Assembly: GCA_003278165.1 (NCBI GenBank)
Contig: QCGU01000006.1
Location: 1 to 51,735 of the forward strand
Source of the DNA: Pelagibacteraceae bacterium AG-390-A02
Lineage (GTDB): Bacteria > Pseudomonadota > Alphaproteobacteria > Pelagibacterales > Pelagibacteraceae
Direction of reading: 5' to 3'
Length of the DNA: 51,735 bases
Part shown: positions 10,679 through 21,485 of the stretch, piece by piece
How positions within the stretch are numbered: the first letter of the stretch is position 1
Layout of the letters: each line of letters begins with the position of its first letter
Notes under the pieces: generated by a model
Seen by the model: only the letters and a program-made list of their open reading frames with translations
What the model was told of the DNA's origin: nothing
Database searches by the model: none
Program-made: the position numbers and the translations under genes

Positions 10679-11929
10679 TTAATTTCTTATTTTACCGTTA
10701 CTTGTAATTTGATATTTGTATGAAACAAGTTGATTAAGTCCTACAGGCCCTCTTGGTGGTAGGACATTGGTAGAAATTCCAACTTCTCCTCCGAACCCAA
10801 ATTCACCTCCGTCTGCAAATTGAGTTGAAGTGTTATGCATAGCAATAGAGCTTTTGACTTCTTTTAGAAATTGATTAGCTGTTTTTTTGTTTTTTGTAAT
10901 TATTGAGTCTGTATGCATTGTTCCATACTTATTAATATGACTTATAGCTTCATTGAGGTTGTTTACTATTTTAACGGAAACTGCTGAGCTTAAATATTCT
11001 GTAGACCAATCTTTTTCAGTAGCTTTAAAAATTTTACCCTTATAAAATTTAGCCAAAGTCTTTTCTCCATAAATTTTACAACCATTTTTTTCTAAATTGC
11101 CCAGGATTGTATTGCTAAATTTTTTAACAATATTTTTATGTAGAATAATGGTTTCGGTCGCTCCACATATGCTGGTGTTTCTTAATTTTGCGTTAGCAAC
11201 AACTCTATTTGCCATCTTTAATTCAGCGTCTTTGTCGACATATGTATGACAAATACCCTCAAGATGACCAATTATAGGAACCTTAGAAAGTTCTTGAACT
11301 TTTCTTACAAGATTTTTTCCACCACGTGGAATTATAACATCAATATATTCTTTCATTTTGGAAAGCATTACATCAACCATCTTTCTGTTTTTAGAGTCTA
11401 TAAATTGTATAAAGTTTTCATCTACTTTGTTTTTTTTGAGCGCTTTTCTAAAAAGTTTTGACAAAATTCTATTTGAATTGATTGCCTCAGAACCTCCTTT
11501 TAAGATTACTGCATTACCTGATTTGAAACATAAACCCGCAATATCTGATGTAACATTTGGCCTACTTTCATAAATTACTCCAATAACTCCTATTGGAATT
11601 GATACTCTACTAATATTTAATCCATTAGGTCTTTTCCACTTTTCTAGAACATCATTAATGGGATCTTTAAATCTAATAATACTAATAATAGAATTTCTGA
11701 TGTCGTTTATTTTTTTCTCATTTAAATGAAGTCTATTAATTAAATTTTCTTTTAATCCTATTTTTTTTGCATAATTAATATCTTTAGTATTTTCTTTAAT
11801 TATTATACCTTTGTTTTCATCAAGCATTTTAGCATAGGAGGCTAAAACACTATTTTTAATTTTTGTGTCTATTTTATATTGACTTGCTTTCCTTGCTCTT
11901 TTACCGATTAAATTCATATAATTATTCAT
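10679..11929 (-). CDS. proA: Gamma-glutamyl phosphate reductase
   Basis: ProA reduces gamma-glutamyl phosphate to glutamate semialdehyde with NADPH, the second step of proline synthesis. The 416 aa show the aldehyde-dehydrogenase-like fold with the catalytic cysteine at 255 in RNTSICGATE. GVIGVIYESRPNVT, HLEGICHTYVD and the C-terminal GPVGLNQLVSYKY are also present. The ATG directly follows the proB stop; a second ATG four codons in is an alternative start. Pairing with proB gives the full route from glutamate to the semialdehyde. Confidence 0.96.
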   Translation of the reverse strand: MNNYMNLIGKRARKASQYKIDTKIKNSVLASYAKMLDENKGIIIKENTKDINYAKKIGLKENLINRLHLNEKKINDIRNSIISIIRFKDPINDVLEKWKRPNGLNISRVSIPIGVIGVIYESRPNVTSDIAGLCFKSGNAVILKGGSEAINSNRILSKLFRKALKKNKVDENFIQFIDSKNRKMVDVMLSKMKEYIDVIIPRGGKNLVRKVQELSKVPIIGHLEGICHTYVDKDAELKMANRVVANAKLRNTSICGATETIILHKNIVKKFSNTILGNLEKNGCKIYGEKTLAKFYKGKIFKATEKDWSTEYLSSAVSVKIVNNLNEAISHINKYGTMHTDSIITKNKKTANQFLKEVKSSIAMHNTSTQFADGGEFGFGGEVGISTNVLPPRGPVGLNQLVSYKYQITSNGKIRN

Positions 11930-14290
<2,361 letters not shown>

Positions 14291-14304
14291 AATTTACCTA
14301 ATAA

Positions 14305-14703
14305 TTATTTACTCGCAGCTTCTTTAACTTCTTCTTTTTTGGAAGCTGGTTTAATTTTTTCAGCTTCAGATAATACTTTACCATCTTTTGAAAAAATTTT
14401 GTTAATTCTTATCAAAGAAAATTGTTGTCTATGTCCATTTTTTCTTCTTGAATTTTGTCTTCTTCTTTTTTTGAAAATTAGAATTGTTCTATTTTTACTA
14501 TTTTTAATTAAATCTGCCTCTACCTTAGCTCCGTCAATATTAGGAGTTCCAACTTCAATATTTTTATCATCTCCGTATGCTAGGATTTCGTTAAATTCTA
14601 TCTTAGTTTCAGGCTTTGAATCTGGTAGTTTTTCGATTTTTAATATTTCACCAGATTTAACTTTGTACTGTTTACCACCTGTTTTTATTACTGCGTATGA
14701 CAT
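14305..14703 (-). CDS. rplU: 50S ribosomal protein L21
   Basis: L21 is a 23S rRNA-binding protein of the large subunit. The 132 aa begin YAVIKTGGKQYKV and contain the basic loop FKKRRRQNSRRKNGHRQQF. A lysine/glutamate-rich tail beyond about residue 105 (ASKKEEVKEAASK) is longer than in E. coli L21 (103 aa) and resembles extended alphaproteobacterial versions. It is the first gene of the nine-gene operon, and a good promoter lies directly upstream. Confidence 0.97.
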   Translation of the reverse strand: MSYAVIKTGGKQYKVKSGEILKIEKLPDSKPETKIEFNEILAYGDDKNIEVGTPNIDGAKVEADLIKNSKNRTILIFKKRRRQNSRRKNGHRQQFSLIRINKIFSKDGKVLSEAEKIKPASKKEEVKEAASK

Positions 14704-14731
14704 AGTATGAATTTTAAATTTAAGTTACCGC

Positions 14732-14759
14732 AATATAGTTACCGGAAGCTTATAGTCAA
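14732..14759 (-). promoter_or_regulatory. Sigma-70-type promoter of the rplU operon
   Basis: Read on the minus strand, TTGACT (14759-14754) and TATATT (14737-14732) match the -35 and -10 consensus at five of six positions each, with a 16-bp spacer. The -10 box ends 28 nt before the rplU ATG, leaving a leader of roughly 20 nt. The promoter occupies the short gap between gloB and rplU, so the ribosomal operon can be transcribed independently of metX-metW-gloB. Confidence 0.65.
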
Positions 14760-14769
14760 GCTGAATTAG

Positions 14770-15489
14770 TTAGAAATTATCCTTTAAATCCCTTAATTTT
14801 GAAAAGGTTTTTAAGTCATTTGCTTTTAAAAAAATATTACAATCAATTTCATCTTGTAAAGTTGATGGAATAGTAGGCAAATTATTATTTCTTTGTTTTT
14901 TTATAAATTCTATTTTCTTTAATAAATAAGAATTTTCAGAGTCATGTTCCAAGCAGAATTTTGAATTGTTTAGAGTATATTCATGACCACAATAGATTTT
15001 TGTTTCTTTAGGTAAGGATTTTAATTTATTTAGAGAGTCATACATTTGTTCATATGTACCCTCAAAAATTCTACCACACCCAAGTGAAAAGAGTGTATCT
15101 CCAGTGAATACTAAGTTTTCCTCGAAAAAATAAAAACAAATATGTCCCGTAGTGTGTCCTGGGATATGAATAATTTTAGCTTTAAAATTTCCACTATTCC
15201 AAATTTCATTATCTTTTAATAAAATATCAATTTCTGGTATCCTTTTTGCATCTCCATTAAATCCCAAAACAACAGATCCAAATTTTTTTTTTAATTCAGT
15301 GTTACCTCCAATATGATCATAATGATGATGAGTATTTAAAATATATTTTAGATTGATATTTTTACCGCTTAAAGAATCAATTATTGGTTTAGCTTCACTT
15401 GGATCAACAACACAAGCTTCGAGTTTATCTTCATCAATAATTAAATAACTATAATTATCTTGTAGGCAGGGTATAATTTCTACTTTCAT
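14770..15489 (-). CDS. gloB: Hydroxyacylglutathione hydrolase (glyoxalase II)
   Basis: Glyoxalase II hydrolyses S-lactoylglutathione to lactate and glutathione in methylglyoxal detoxification. The 239 aa have the metallo-beta-lactamase metal motif THHHYDHIGG at about 53-62. Further metal histidines lie in HIPGHTTGHICFY, with an aspartate in FTGDTLFSLGCGR and a histidine in CGHEYT. The gene follows metW with no gap, so it probably shares the metX transcript. Confidence 0.93.
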   Translation of the reverse strand: MKVEIIPCLQDNYSYLIIDEDKLEACVVDPSEAKPIIDSLSGKNINLKYILNTHHHYDHIGGNTELKKKFGSVVLGFNGDAKRIPEIDILLKDNEIWNSGNFKAKIIHIPGHTTGHICFYFFEENLVFTGDTLFSLGCGRIFEGTYEQMYDSLNKLKSLPKETKIYCGHEYTLNNSKFCLEHDSENSYLLKKIEFIKKQRNNNLPTIPSTLQDEIDCNIFLKANDLKTFSKLRDLKDNF

Positions 15490-16086
15490 TTATTTTTCTA
15501 TTAAAAATATTCCAAGATCAGCAAATAAATTTTTAGTTCCTAAATTATTATTTGTTATATTTGAAACATTATTATTATTTAAAGCTAAAGTTTTTATCAT
15601 TTTGATTTCTTTAGATTTTATAAAATTTACAAAATCTTTAATTGTACACATATGCAAATTAGGCGTGCTGTGCCATTGTTCTGGTAATGATTTTGTTATT
15701 GGCATTGTGCCCTTAAATAATAAATGCAATCTAACTTTCCAATTTCCAAAATTTGGTATTGTTACAATTGCTTTTTTTCCAACTCTTAAAAGTTCATCTA
15801 AAACAAGTTCAGGACTTAAAAATGCTTGGAGTGTTTGACTCAACACAACATAATCAAATGATTTATCAGGAAATTGTTTTAAGTCTTTCTCTGCATTACC
15901 TTCTATTACAGTTAATCCTTTAGCAATACATTCTTGTACTTTTTCTTTAGATATTTCTAGTCCTCTTACATTTATATTTTTATTTTCTTTTAAAAATTGC
16001 ATCAAAGTTCCATCTGCACAACCTACATCTAGAACTTTTTTATTATCTTCAATTAAATCTGATATTACTTTAAATTCATTTTTCAT
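15490..16086 (-). CDS. metW: Methionine biosynthesis protein MetW
   Basis: MetW is a methyltransferase-fold protein that accompanies MetX in many Proteobacteria and is needed for full homoserine acyltransferase function. The 198 aa contain the SAM-binding-like VLDVGCADGTLMQFL (about 18-32), GLEISKEKVQECI, DYVVLSQTLQAF, and MPITKSLPEQWHSTPN, which is typical of MetW. It overlaps metX by 11 nt, consistent with translational coupling and joint control by the riboswitch upstream of metX. Confidence 0.93.
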   Translation of the reverse strand: MKNEFKVISDLIEDNKKVLDVGCADGTLMQFLKENKNINVRGLEISKEKVQECIAKGLTVIEGNAEKDLKQFPDKSFDYVVLSQTLQAFLSPELVLDELLRVGKKAIVTIPNFGNWKVRLHLLFKGTMPITKSLPEQWHSTPNLHMCTIKDFVNFIKSKEIKMIKTLALNNNNVSNITNNNLGTKNLFADLGIFLIEK

Positions 16087-17206
16087 TTTTTAACTCTGTA
16101 TAAGATTTGTCTAAGAAATTCTTTAGTGCGTTTAAAAAATCAGGAACATCCAATAAAAAAGAATCGTGACCTTTATCAGACACAATCTCTACAAAACCAA
16201 CATCTGCTCCAATAGAATTCAAGGCTATAACAATATCTTTATTTTCTTGGGTTGGATAAAGCCAATCAGAAGTAAAAGAAATTATAAAAAATTTAGCTTT
16301 TGTATTTTTAAATGCATCAGACAAATTCCCATTAAATTGTTTAACTAAATCAAAATAATCCATAGCTCTTGTTATGTAGAGGTAGCTGTTTGCATCAAAT
16401 CTATCTACAAATACAGATCCTTGGTATCTCAAATAACTCTCAATTTGAAAATCTGCATCAAAACCAAATTTCAAATCTTCTCTTTCTTGCAATTTTCTTC
16501 CAAACTTTTCCTGCAAACCTTTTTTTGAGAGATAAGTTATATGTGCTGCCATTCTTGCAACAGCAAGCCCTTTACCTGGATTTATATTATTAGTTTCATA
16601 ATTTCCATCTTTCCAATTGCTGTCAGCAGTGATTGCCTGTCTTCCTAGTTCATTGAAAGCAATATTCTGTGCCGAATGACTCGAAGTTGTAGCAATGGGT
16701 ATAACAGTTTTAGCTTTATCAGGAAAGTTGGTGATAAATTGAAGAACTTGCATACCTCCCATAGAACCTCCAGTAATTGCAAATAGTTTTTTAATTCCAA
16801 AGTGTTCAAGTAAATTATATTGTGCATTCACCATGTCATTAATTGTAATAACTGGAAAATCAGTCCCAAAAGTTTTTTGTGTTTCAGGATCTTTATGACT
16901 TGGCCCATAAGATCCCATACATCCGCCAATTACATTTGAACAAATAACAAAATATTTATTGATATCTATTGCTTTGTCTGGACCTACAGCAAAACTCCAC
17001 CAACCATCTTTTTTAGTAATAGGGTTTAAACCAGTCACAAATTGATCTCCAGTTAGTGCATGAAATACCAATATAGCATTGTCTTTATTCTCATTTAAAG
17101 ACCCATAAGTTTCGAATGCAACCGGAAAATTGTTTATAGTTTTACCACAATCTAATTTAAGAGGTTTTTTTACAATTAATGTCTTAATATTTTTTTCTGT
17201 GTTCAT
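16076..17206 (-). CDS. metX: Homoserine O-acyltransferase (MetX type)
   Basis: MetX activates homoserine by O-acylation (acetyl-CoA or succinyl-CoA; the donor cannot be read safely from the sequence) as the committed step to methionine. The 376-aa alpha/beta hydrolase carries nucleophile Ser148 in GGSMGG, Asp314 in SDWLYP and His347 in GHDSF. HALTGDQ and CSNVIGGCMGSYGP are also present. The gene is preceded by a SAM-II-type riboswitch and a sigma-70-type promoter, so high SAM should reduce metX-metW expression. AAAGG lies upstream of the ATG as a ribosome site. Its neighbour across the divergent gap is hisC. Confidence 0.95.
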   Translation of the reverse strand: MNTEKNIKTLIVKKPLKLDCGKTINNFPVAFETYGSLNENKDNAILVFHALTGDQFVTGLNPITKKDGWWSFAVGPDKAIDINKYFVICSNVIGGCMGSYGPSHKDPETQKTFGTDFPVITINDMVNAQYNLLEHFGIKKLFAITGGSMGGMQVLQFITNFPDKAKTVIPIATTSSHSAQNIAFNELGRQAITADSNWKDGNYETNNINPGKGLAVARMAAHITYLSKKGLQEKFGRKLQEREDLKFGFDADFQIESYLRYQGSVFVDRFDANSYLYITRAMDYFDLVKQFNGNLSDAFKNTKAKFFIISFTSDWLYPTQENKDIVIALNSIGADVGFVEIVSDKGHDSFLLDVPDFLNALKNFLDKSYTELKNEK

Positions 17207-17232
17207 TTTAAAGCCTTTAGATGAATTGTGAG

Positions 17233-17260
17233 AAAAAAAACTATTTTAGCGGTTTTTTTT
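17233..17260 (-). promoter_or_regulatory. A8C/GU8 hairpin overlapping the riboswitch 3' side
   Basis: On the minus strand, A8 plus C (17260-17252) is perfectly complementary to G plus T8 (17241-17233). The 10-nt loop contains the conserved riboswitch bases GCUAAA (17250-17245). The stem's 3' arm uses bases 17241-17239, which also form the 3' strand of the proposed pseudoknot. The two structures therefore exclude each other. It may be the expression platform, but it is AT-only except for one G-C pair and so weak. Confidence 0.4.
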
Positions 17261-17290
17261 AAGCGCTCGCAATTCAGTTAAATCAGCGCA
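17239..17290 (-). ncRNA. SAM-II riboswitch upstream of metX
   Basis: Read on the minus strand, the leader matches the SAM-II consensus as I know it. P1 strands GCGCU (17289-17285) and AGCGC (17267-17263) pair perfectly. The loop contains GAUUUAAC followed by an AUUGC segment. A 12-nt linker then leads to the conserved GCUAAA (17250-17245). AACU (17279-17276) can pair with AGUU (17242-17239) to close the pseudoknot. SAM-II RNAs occur mainly in Alphaproteobacteria and marine metagenomes ahead of methionine genes, which fits metX 33 nt downstream. Binding of SAM is expected to lower expression. Confidence 0.88.
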
Positions 17291-17295
17291 TAAAT

Positions 17296-17324
17296 TTTGT
17301 ACAAGAACTTGGAATTTATGTCAA
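17296..17324 (-). promoter_or_regulatory. Sigma-70-type promoter of metX-metW
   Basis: On the minus strand a perfect -35 box TTGACA (17324-17319) is followed after 17 bp by TACAAA (17301-17296), which matches four of six -10 positions. The predicted transcription start, about 7 nt downstream, falls at the 5' edge of the SAM-II aptamer. The RNA would thus begin almost exactly with the riboswitch. Confidence 0.7.
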
Positions 17325-17397
17325 TTTTTTAAAATAAGATCATATTCTCTATAAATATTTGTTTTTTTATCTATAAAGAGCTCATAAAAATAAAAAA

Positions 17398-18480
17398 ATG
17401 AGCACACCTAAATTTAAAAAATTTAACATAGAAGCTTATAAGCCTGGCAAATCTAAAATTAACAAAATTAAAAAGGTCATTAAATTGTCAGCTAACGAGT
17501 CTGCTCTAGGGATGAGCCCTTTAGCAAAAAAAGCAATATCTAAAAAAAATTTATTATTAGATAAATATCCAGATGGAAAATCTAAAAATCTTAAAATGGC
17601 AATATCTAAAGCTTATAAATGCAATTTTGATAAAATAATATGCGGAGCAGGTTCCGACGAAGTAATTCAAATGCTATGTCAATTGTATCTAAATCCAAAA
17701 GATGAAGTGATTGTTCCTCAATATAGTTTTTTAATGTACAGGATTTATGCAAAAATAGTTGGTGCAAAAGTTGTGTTTGCAAAAGAAAATAAATTCAAAG
17801 TTTCAATTGAAGAAATATTGAAAAAAGTATCTAAGAAAACCAAAATAGTTTTTATTGCAAATCCAAATAATCCAACAGGAACATATTTAACTAAAAAAGA
17901 GATATTAGAACTTAGAAGAAAGTTGAATAAAAATATATTATTAGTAATTGATGATGCGTACTCAGAATATATGAAAAATGATGATTACAGCTCTGGTTTA
18001 GAATTATTTAAAAATAAAGATAATGTATTTATATTGAGAACATTTTCTAAAATGTTTGGTTTAGCCTCATTAAGAATTGGCTGGGGATATGGATCGAAAC
18101 AAATAATTAGAACGTTAAATGTTATTAAACCACCTTTCAATGTAAATGGCTTGGCCCAAGTTGCGGCTGCAGAGTCTTTGAAGGATAAGCAATTCATTCA
18201 AAAGTCCATTAAACATAATTTAAATTATGCAAATAGATTAAAAAAATTTCTTGAAAAATATAATATTTTTTCAAATGCTGTATCAGCAAATTTTTTACTA
18301 TTAAATTTTGATGAGTGTAAATATTCAGCAAATTTTCTATACCAAAAATTAAAAAACAAAGGAATTATATTAAGATCTACTGAAGATGGTTATCATATTA
18401 AAAACAAATTGAGATTAACTATTGGCTCATCTAGAGAAAACTTAATATTCATGAATGTAGTGAGAAAGATTTTTAATTAA
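17398..18480 (+). CDS. hisC: Histidinol-phosphate / aromatic aminotransferase
   Basis: This fold-type I PLP aminotransferase converts histidinol phosphate and imidazole acetol phosphate in histidine synthesis; some paralogues act on aromatic keto acids or prephenate. The 360 aa contain KLSANESALG, the AGSDEVIQML segment, NPNNPTGTY, DDAYSEY, the PLP-lysine motif RTFSKMFGLASLRIGWG near residue 216 and a C-terminal LRLTIGS. It abuts tyrA with no gap (TAAATG), which favours a role in, or shared with, tyrosine and phenylalanine synthesis. Two AT-rich TATAAA boxes (17350-17355 and 17372-17377) lie upstream but lack good -35 partners. Confidence 0.9.
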   Translation: MSTPKFKKFNIEAYKPGKSKINKIKKVIKLSANESALGMSPLAKKAISKKNLLLDKYPDGKSKNLKMAISKAYKCNFDKIICGAGSDEVIQMLCQLYLNPKDEVIVPQYSFLMYRIYAKIVGAKVVFAKENKFKVSIEEILKKVSKKTKIVFIANPNNPTGTYLTKKEILELRRKLNKNILLVIDDAYSEYMKNDDYSSGLELFKNKDNVFILRTFSKMFGLASLRIGWGYGSKQIIRTLNVIKPPFNVNGLAQVAAAESLKDKQFIQKSIKHNLNYANRLKKFLEKYNIFSNAVSANFLLLNFDECKYSANFLYQKLKNKGIILRSTEDGYHIKNKLRLTIGSSRENLIFMNVVRKIFN

Positions 18481-19377
18481 ATGAAAAATATTTTAATCAT
18501 AGGGTGTGGTTTACTTGGATCTTCAGTTTTAAGATCTATACATAAAAATAAATTGGCAAATAAAATATTCATTTACGAAAAGTCAAAAAAAAATATATCT
18601 ACGCTCAAAAAGCTTAAACTACCTGGAAAAGTAGTTAGTTCATTAAAAGAGGCTGTAACAAAATCTAATTTTATTATTTTTTGTACACCAATGAGTGAAT
18701 ACAAAAATATAATTACAAAAATCAATAATTATATTTTACCAGACACATTAATAACTGATGTTGGTTCATCAAAAATTGAATCATCAAAAATAATAAAAAA
18801 ATATATGAAAAAAGGAATTGCTTGGACTTCCAGTCATCCAATTGCTGGTTCTGAAGTAAGTGGACCACAGCACGGAAAGAGCAATATGTTCGAGGGTAGA
18901 TGGTGTATTTTAATTAAAGAAAAAAATACAATTAAAAAAAATTTGAATTTCCTAAAAAAATTTTGGGAGAAAATTGGATCAAAAGTAACAATAATGTCTC
19001 CGGAAAAACATGATAAAATTTTTTCAATAACTAGTCATTTGCCTCACTTAATTGCGTATAATTTGGTTAAGTCAGCTCAAGATTTTGAAAAAAAACAAAA
19101 CTATGATTTAATTAAATTTAGCGCAGGAGGACTAAGGGATTTTTCAAGAATAGCAGCTTCAAATGAAATTATGTGGCGAGATATTTTTTTCAATAATAAT
19201 AAAAATATTTCAAATGCTATTGATTTATTTATTCAAAATTTGAAATCTTTTAAATCTGATATTAATTTAAAAAATAATAAATCAATTATTAATAAACTTA
19301 TTCAAACTAAAAAAGTCAGAACAAAAATAATTAAACTCAAACAAGATATTAATAAGCCAGACTTTGGAAGAGGTTAA
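18481..19377 (+). CDS. tyrA: Prephenate / arogenate dehydrogenase
   Basis: This enzyme oxidatively decarboxylates prephenate (or arogenate) in tyrosine synthesis. The 298 aa start with the Rossmann NAD-binding motif IIGCGLLGSS at about 6-15. DVGSSK, the substrate-binding SSHPIAGSEVSGPQHG (about 118-133) and ITSHLPHLIAYNL follow, with FSAGGLRDFSRIAAS further on. No ACT domain or chorismate mutase domain is attached. The hisC-tyrA pair next to metXW is common in Alphaproteobacteria. Its TAA shares bases with the stop of the convergent NlpC/P60 gene. Confidence 0.93.
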   Translation: MKNILIIGCGLLGSSVLRSIHKNKLANKIFIYEKSKKNISTLKKLKLPGKVVSSLKEAVTKSNFIIFCTPMSEYKNIITKINNYILPDTLITDVGSSKIESSKIIKKYMKKGIAWTSSHPIAGSEVSGPQHGKSNMFEGRWCILIKEKNTIKKNLNFLKKFWEKIGSKVTIMSPEKHDKIFSITSHLPHLIAYNLVKSAQDFEKKQNYDLIKFSAGGLRDFSRIAASNEIMWRDIFFNNNKNISNAIDLFIQNLKSFKSDINLKNNKSIINKLIQTKKVRTKIIKLKQDINKPDFGRG

Positions 19378-20120
19378 ATTTTAATTTTAGATATTTTTTT
19401 AACTTTAAGTTTTGCTGTGTTTTCAATTCTTTTAATTGTCTTAAGTATAGGCATAATCAATACTTTTTTTTCAGGTCCATATGCATGTATCAATTGCTTA
19501 GAATCTAAACACATTGCTACGTGCCCTTTCCAAAAAATAATATCTCCCTTTTTATAATTTCTTTTTATGTTTCCTTTTAAATATTTAATTTGATCCTTAG
19601 TATCTCGAGGAAAAAACTTATTATTATAATAGTAAAATATTTGTAATAAGGCTGAGCAATCAATCCCTCTATAACTTTTTCCACCCCAGATATATTTTAC
19701 GTTCAAAAATTTTTTAAATATTTTAATGAAGTTTTTTTCTCTATAATTTATTTTTTTTATATCTTTTTTTTTAATCCATTTATTTTTATCAATTTTGGCA
19801 TAATTTTTATTAGTTTCTTTAACCGACAGCCTTGATCCAAGAGACAGAAAAATATTAGTTTTAAAATTTGGTTTTTTATAGATATTTGCTTTTAAGCTAC
19901 TTACTTTATAATTAGCTTTAAAATCTTTTGAATAATTCTTATTTTGAATATACCCAGTATAATTATCAAAATTAGATTTTATTTTTATCCAATTTTTATT
20001 TTTAGATAAAATTTTAAATTTTTCGCCATACAATATTTGCGAGGTTATTTCTGAAAATTTAGAAGATTTTTTGTAGATATTAGAAAAACTACCTTTAAAA
20101 TAAAACTTATTTTGCACCAA
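19374..20120 (-). CDS. NlpC/P60 family peptidoglycan hydrolase with SH3-like domains
   Basis: NlpC/P60 enzymes are cysteine peptidases that cleave stem peptides of peptidoglycan. In the 248 aa, the first about 120 residues form two SH3b-like repeats (NIYKKSSKFSE, LYGEKFKIL; ANIYKKPNFK, LSLGSRLSV). The catalytic domain has Cys155 in GIDCSALLQ, His200 in KGHVAM and His212 in HAYG. No signal peptide is visible, so it may act on cytoplasmic muropeptides or the annotated start may miss one. It overlaps the AmpG-like permease gene by 14 nt, which supports a role in muropeptide handling. Confidence 0.88.
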   Translation of the reverse strand: MVQNKFYFKGSFSNIYKKSSKFSEITSQILYGEKFKILSKNKNWIKIKSNFDNYTGYIQNKNYSKDFKANYKVSSLKANIYKKPNFKTNIFLSLGSRLSVKETNKNYAKIDKNKWIKKKDIKKINYREKNFIKIFKKFLNVKYIWGGKSYRGIDCSALLQIFYYYNNKFFPRDTKDQIKYLKGNIKRNYKKGDIIFWKGHVAMCLDSKQLIHAYGPEKKVLIMPILKTIKRIENTAKLKVKKISKIKI

Positions 20121-21483
20121 TTTTAATTTTATTTTTAATCATCCATAGACATATAAGTGAAGGAATAACCATAATAGTTGTTAAGACAAAAAATGTTCCC
20201 CAATCTCCATTTAACCAATCTACCAAAGCTCCTGATGATGATGCTAAAGTTGTTCTTCCAGCAGTTCCTATAGAGGCAAGTAATGCGTATTGTGTTGCTG
20301 TATATGTTCGATCAACCAGTAAAGATATAAATGCTACAAATGCAACAGTTGCAAAAGCAGCAGTAATATCGTCAGCGATAACTGCTACTGCAAATAATAA
20401 TTCAGATTTACCAGTCCATGCTAATACGGCAAATAATAGATTTGTAATTGCCATTAATCCTCCTGCAAAGAACATAGTTTTTATAGTTCCAGCCCTCATG
20501 GCCATTACGCCACCAATTAAAGTAAATACGACAGTTGTGATCCAACCCAAACCTTTTGAATAGATTGCTATTTGTCCTTTTGAAAATCCTATTTCTTTAT
20601 AAAATACAATAGACATTCTACCCATGAATGCCTCTCCAATTTTAAATAAAAATACAAATCCTAAAATTCCTGCAGCTATGGCAAAACCATTTTTTTTAAA
20701 AAAGCTGATGATTGGCCCACCAATTGTTCCAGTTATATATGCAACAAAAGTTGTGATAATATTGCTAGATCCAAGTTTACCTTTAATCAGATTGTCAGTT
20801 TCCCTTTGTTTTGATTGTCTTTCAGTTTCTATTGGTTCATGAACAAACATTAGGGCAATATTCATTAAAATAATTAGAACACCCAATATTAAAAAAGTTG
20901 CTTGCCAATAATCTTGGATACCAAGATTTTCAAAGAACTCTGCAGTAAATAAAGCAACTACACCACCTAATTTGTAGCCTGTCCACCAACCAACTACAGC
21001 CATAGCAGCACCTGCTGCCATTGATTTTCCCTCATTTTCATTAATTTGTTCAATTCTTAATGCATCTACTGTTATATCTTGAGTCGCTGATGCTATAGCA
21101 ATGATTAATCCAACTGTAATTATCAGTGCTAAATTTTCTGTAGGATTTATAATGCTCCAAACTAGTAAACTTAATAGAATTACTAATTGCATCAAAACAA
21201 TCCATCCTCTTCGGTGTCCTAATTTTTTAGTTAGGAAAGGAATTTGAATTCTATCTATGATTGGTGCCCAAAGATAATTAAAAGCATAAACTCCAAAAAT
21301 AAGTCCTGCCCATCCAATAGTAGATCTACTTAATCCTTCTTCTTTTAACCAAAGACTTAAACTACTAGCAATCAAGACCCACGGAAATCCACTGATTGCA
21401 CCAAGTAACAAAATTCTTAGCATTCGAACATCTTTGTAAACTGAAATGGATTCTAACCAGGATGTTTTTTTTATTTCAGACAT
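20107..21483 (-). CDS. ampG: AmpG-like muropeptide/MFS permease
   Basis: AmpG-type permeases import anhydro-muropeptides from the periplasm for cell-wall recycling. The protein (458 aa from the chosen start) has about 12 membrane helices. It begins LRILLLGAISGFPWVLIASSLSLWLKEEGLS and has an APIIDR loop typical of this MFS subgroup. SATQDITVDALRIE and a late TATQYALLASIGTAGR are also AmpG-like. I chose the ATG at 21483, just after the trkH stop. An in-frame ATG at 21498 would overlap trkH by 13 nt. Exact substrate is inferred from family and the NlpC/P60 neighbour. Confidence 0.85.
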   Translation of the reverse strand: MSEIKKTSWLESISVYKDVRMLRILLLGAISGFPWVLIASSLSLWLKEEGLSRSTIGWAGLIFGVYAFNYLWAPIIDRIQIPFLTKKLGHRRGWIVLMQLVILLSLLVWSIINPTENLALIITVGLIIAIASATQDITVDALRIEQINENEGKSMAAGAAMAVVGWWTGYKLGGVVALFTAEFFENLGIQDYWQATFLILGVLIILMNIALMFVHEPIETERQSKQRETDNLIKGKLGSSNIITTFVAYITGTIGGPIISFFKKNGFAIAAGILGFVFLFKIGEAFMGRMSIVFYKEIGFSKGQIAIYSKGLGWITTVVFTLIGGVMAMRAGTIKTMFFAGGLMAITNLLFAVLAWTGKSELLFAVAVIADDITAAFATVAFVAFISLLVDRTYTATQYALLASIGTAGRTTLASSSGALVDWLNGDWGTFFVLTTIMVIPSLICLWMIKNKIKIGAK

Positions 21484-21485
21484 AA

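Noticed and set aside
14339-14710. 123-codon antisense open frame over rplU
   Set aside because: It lies opposite the whole conserved L21 gene; composition is that of a frame shadow.
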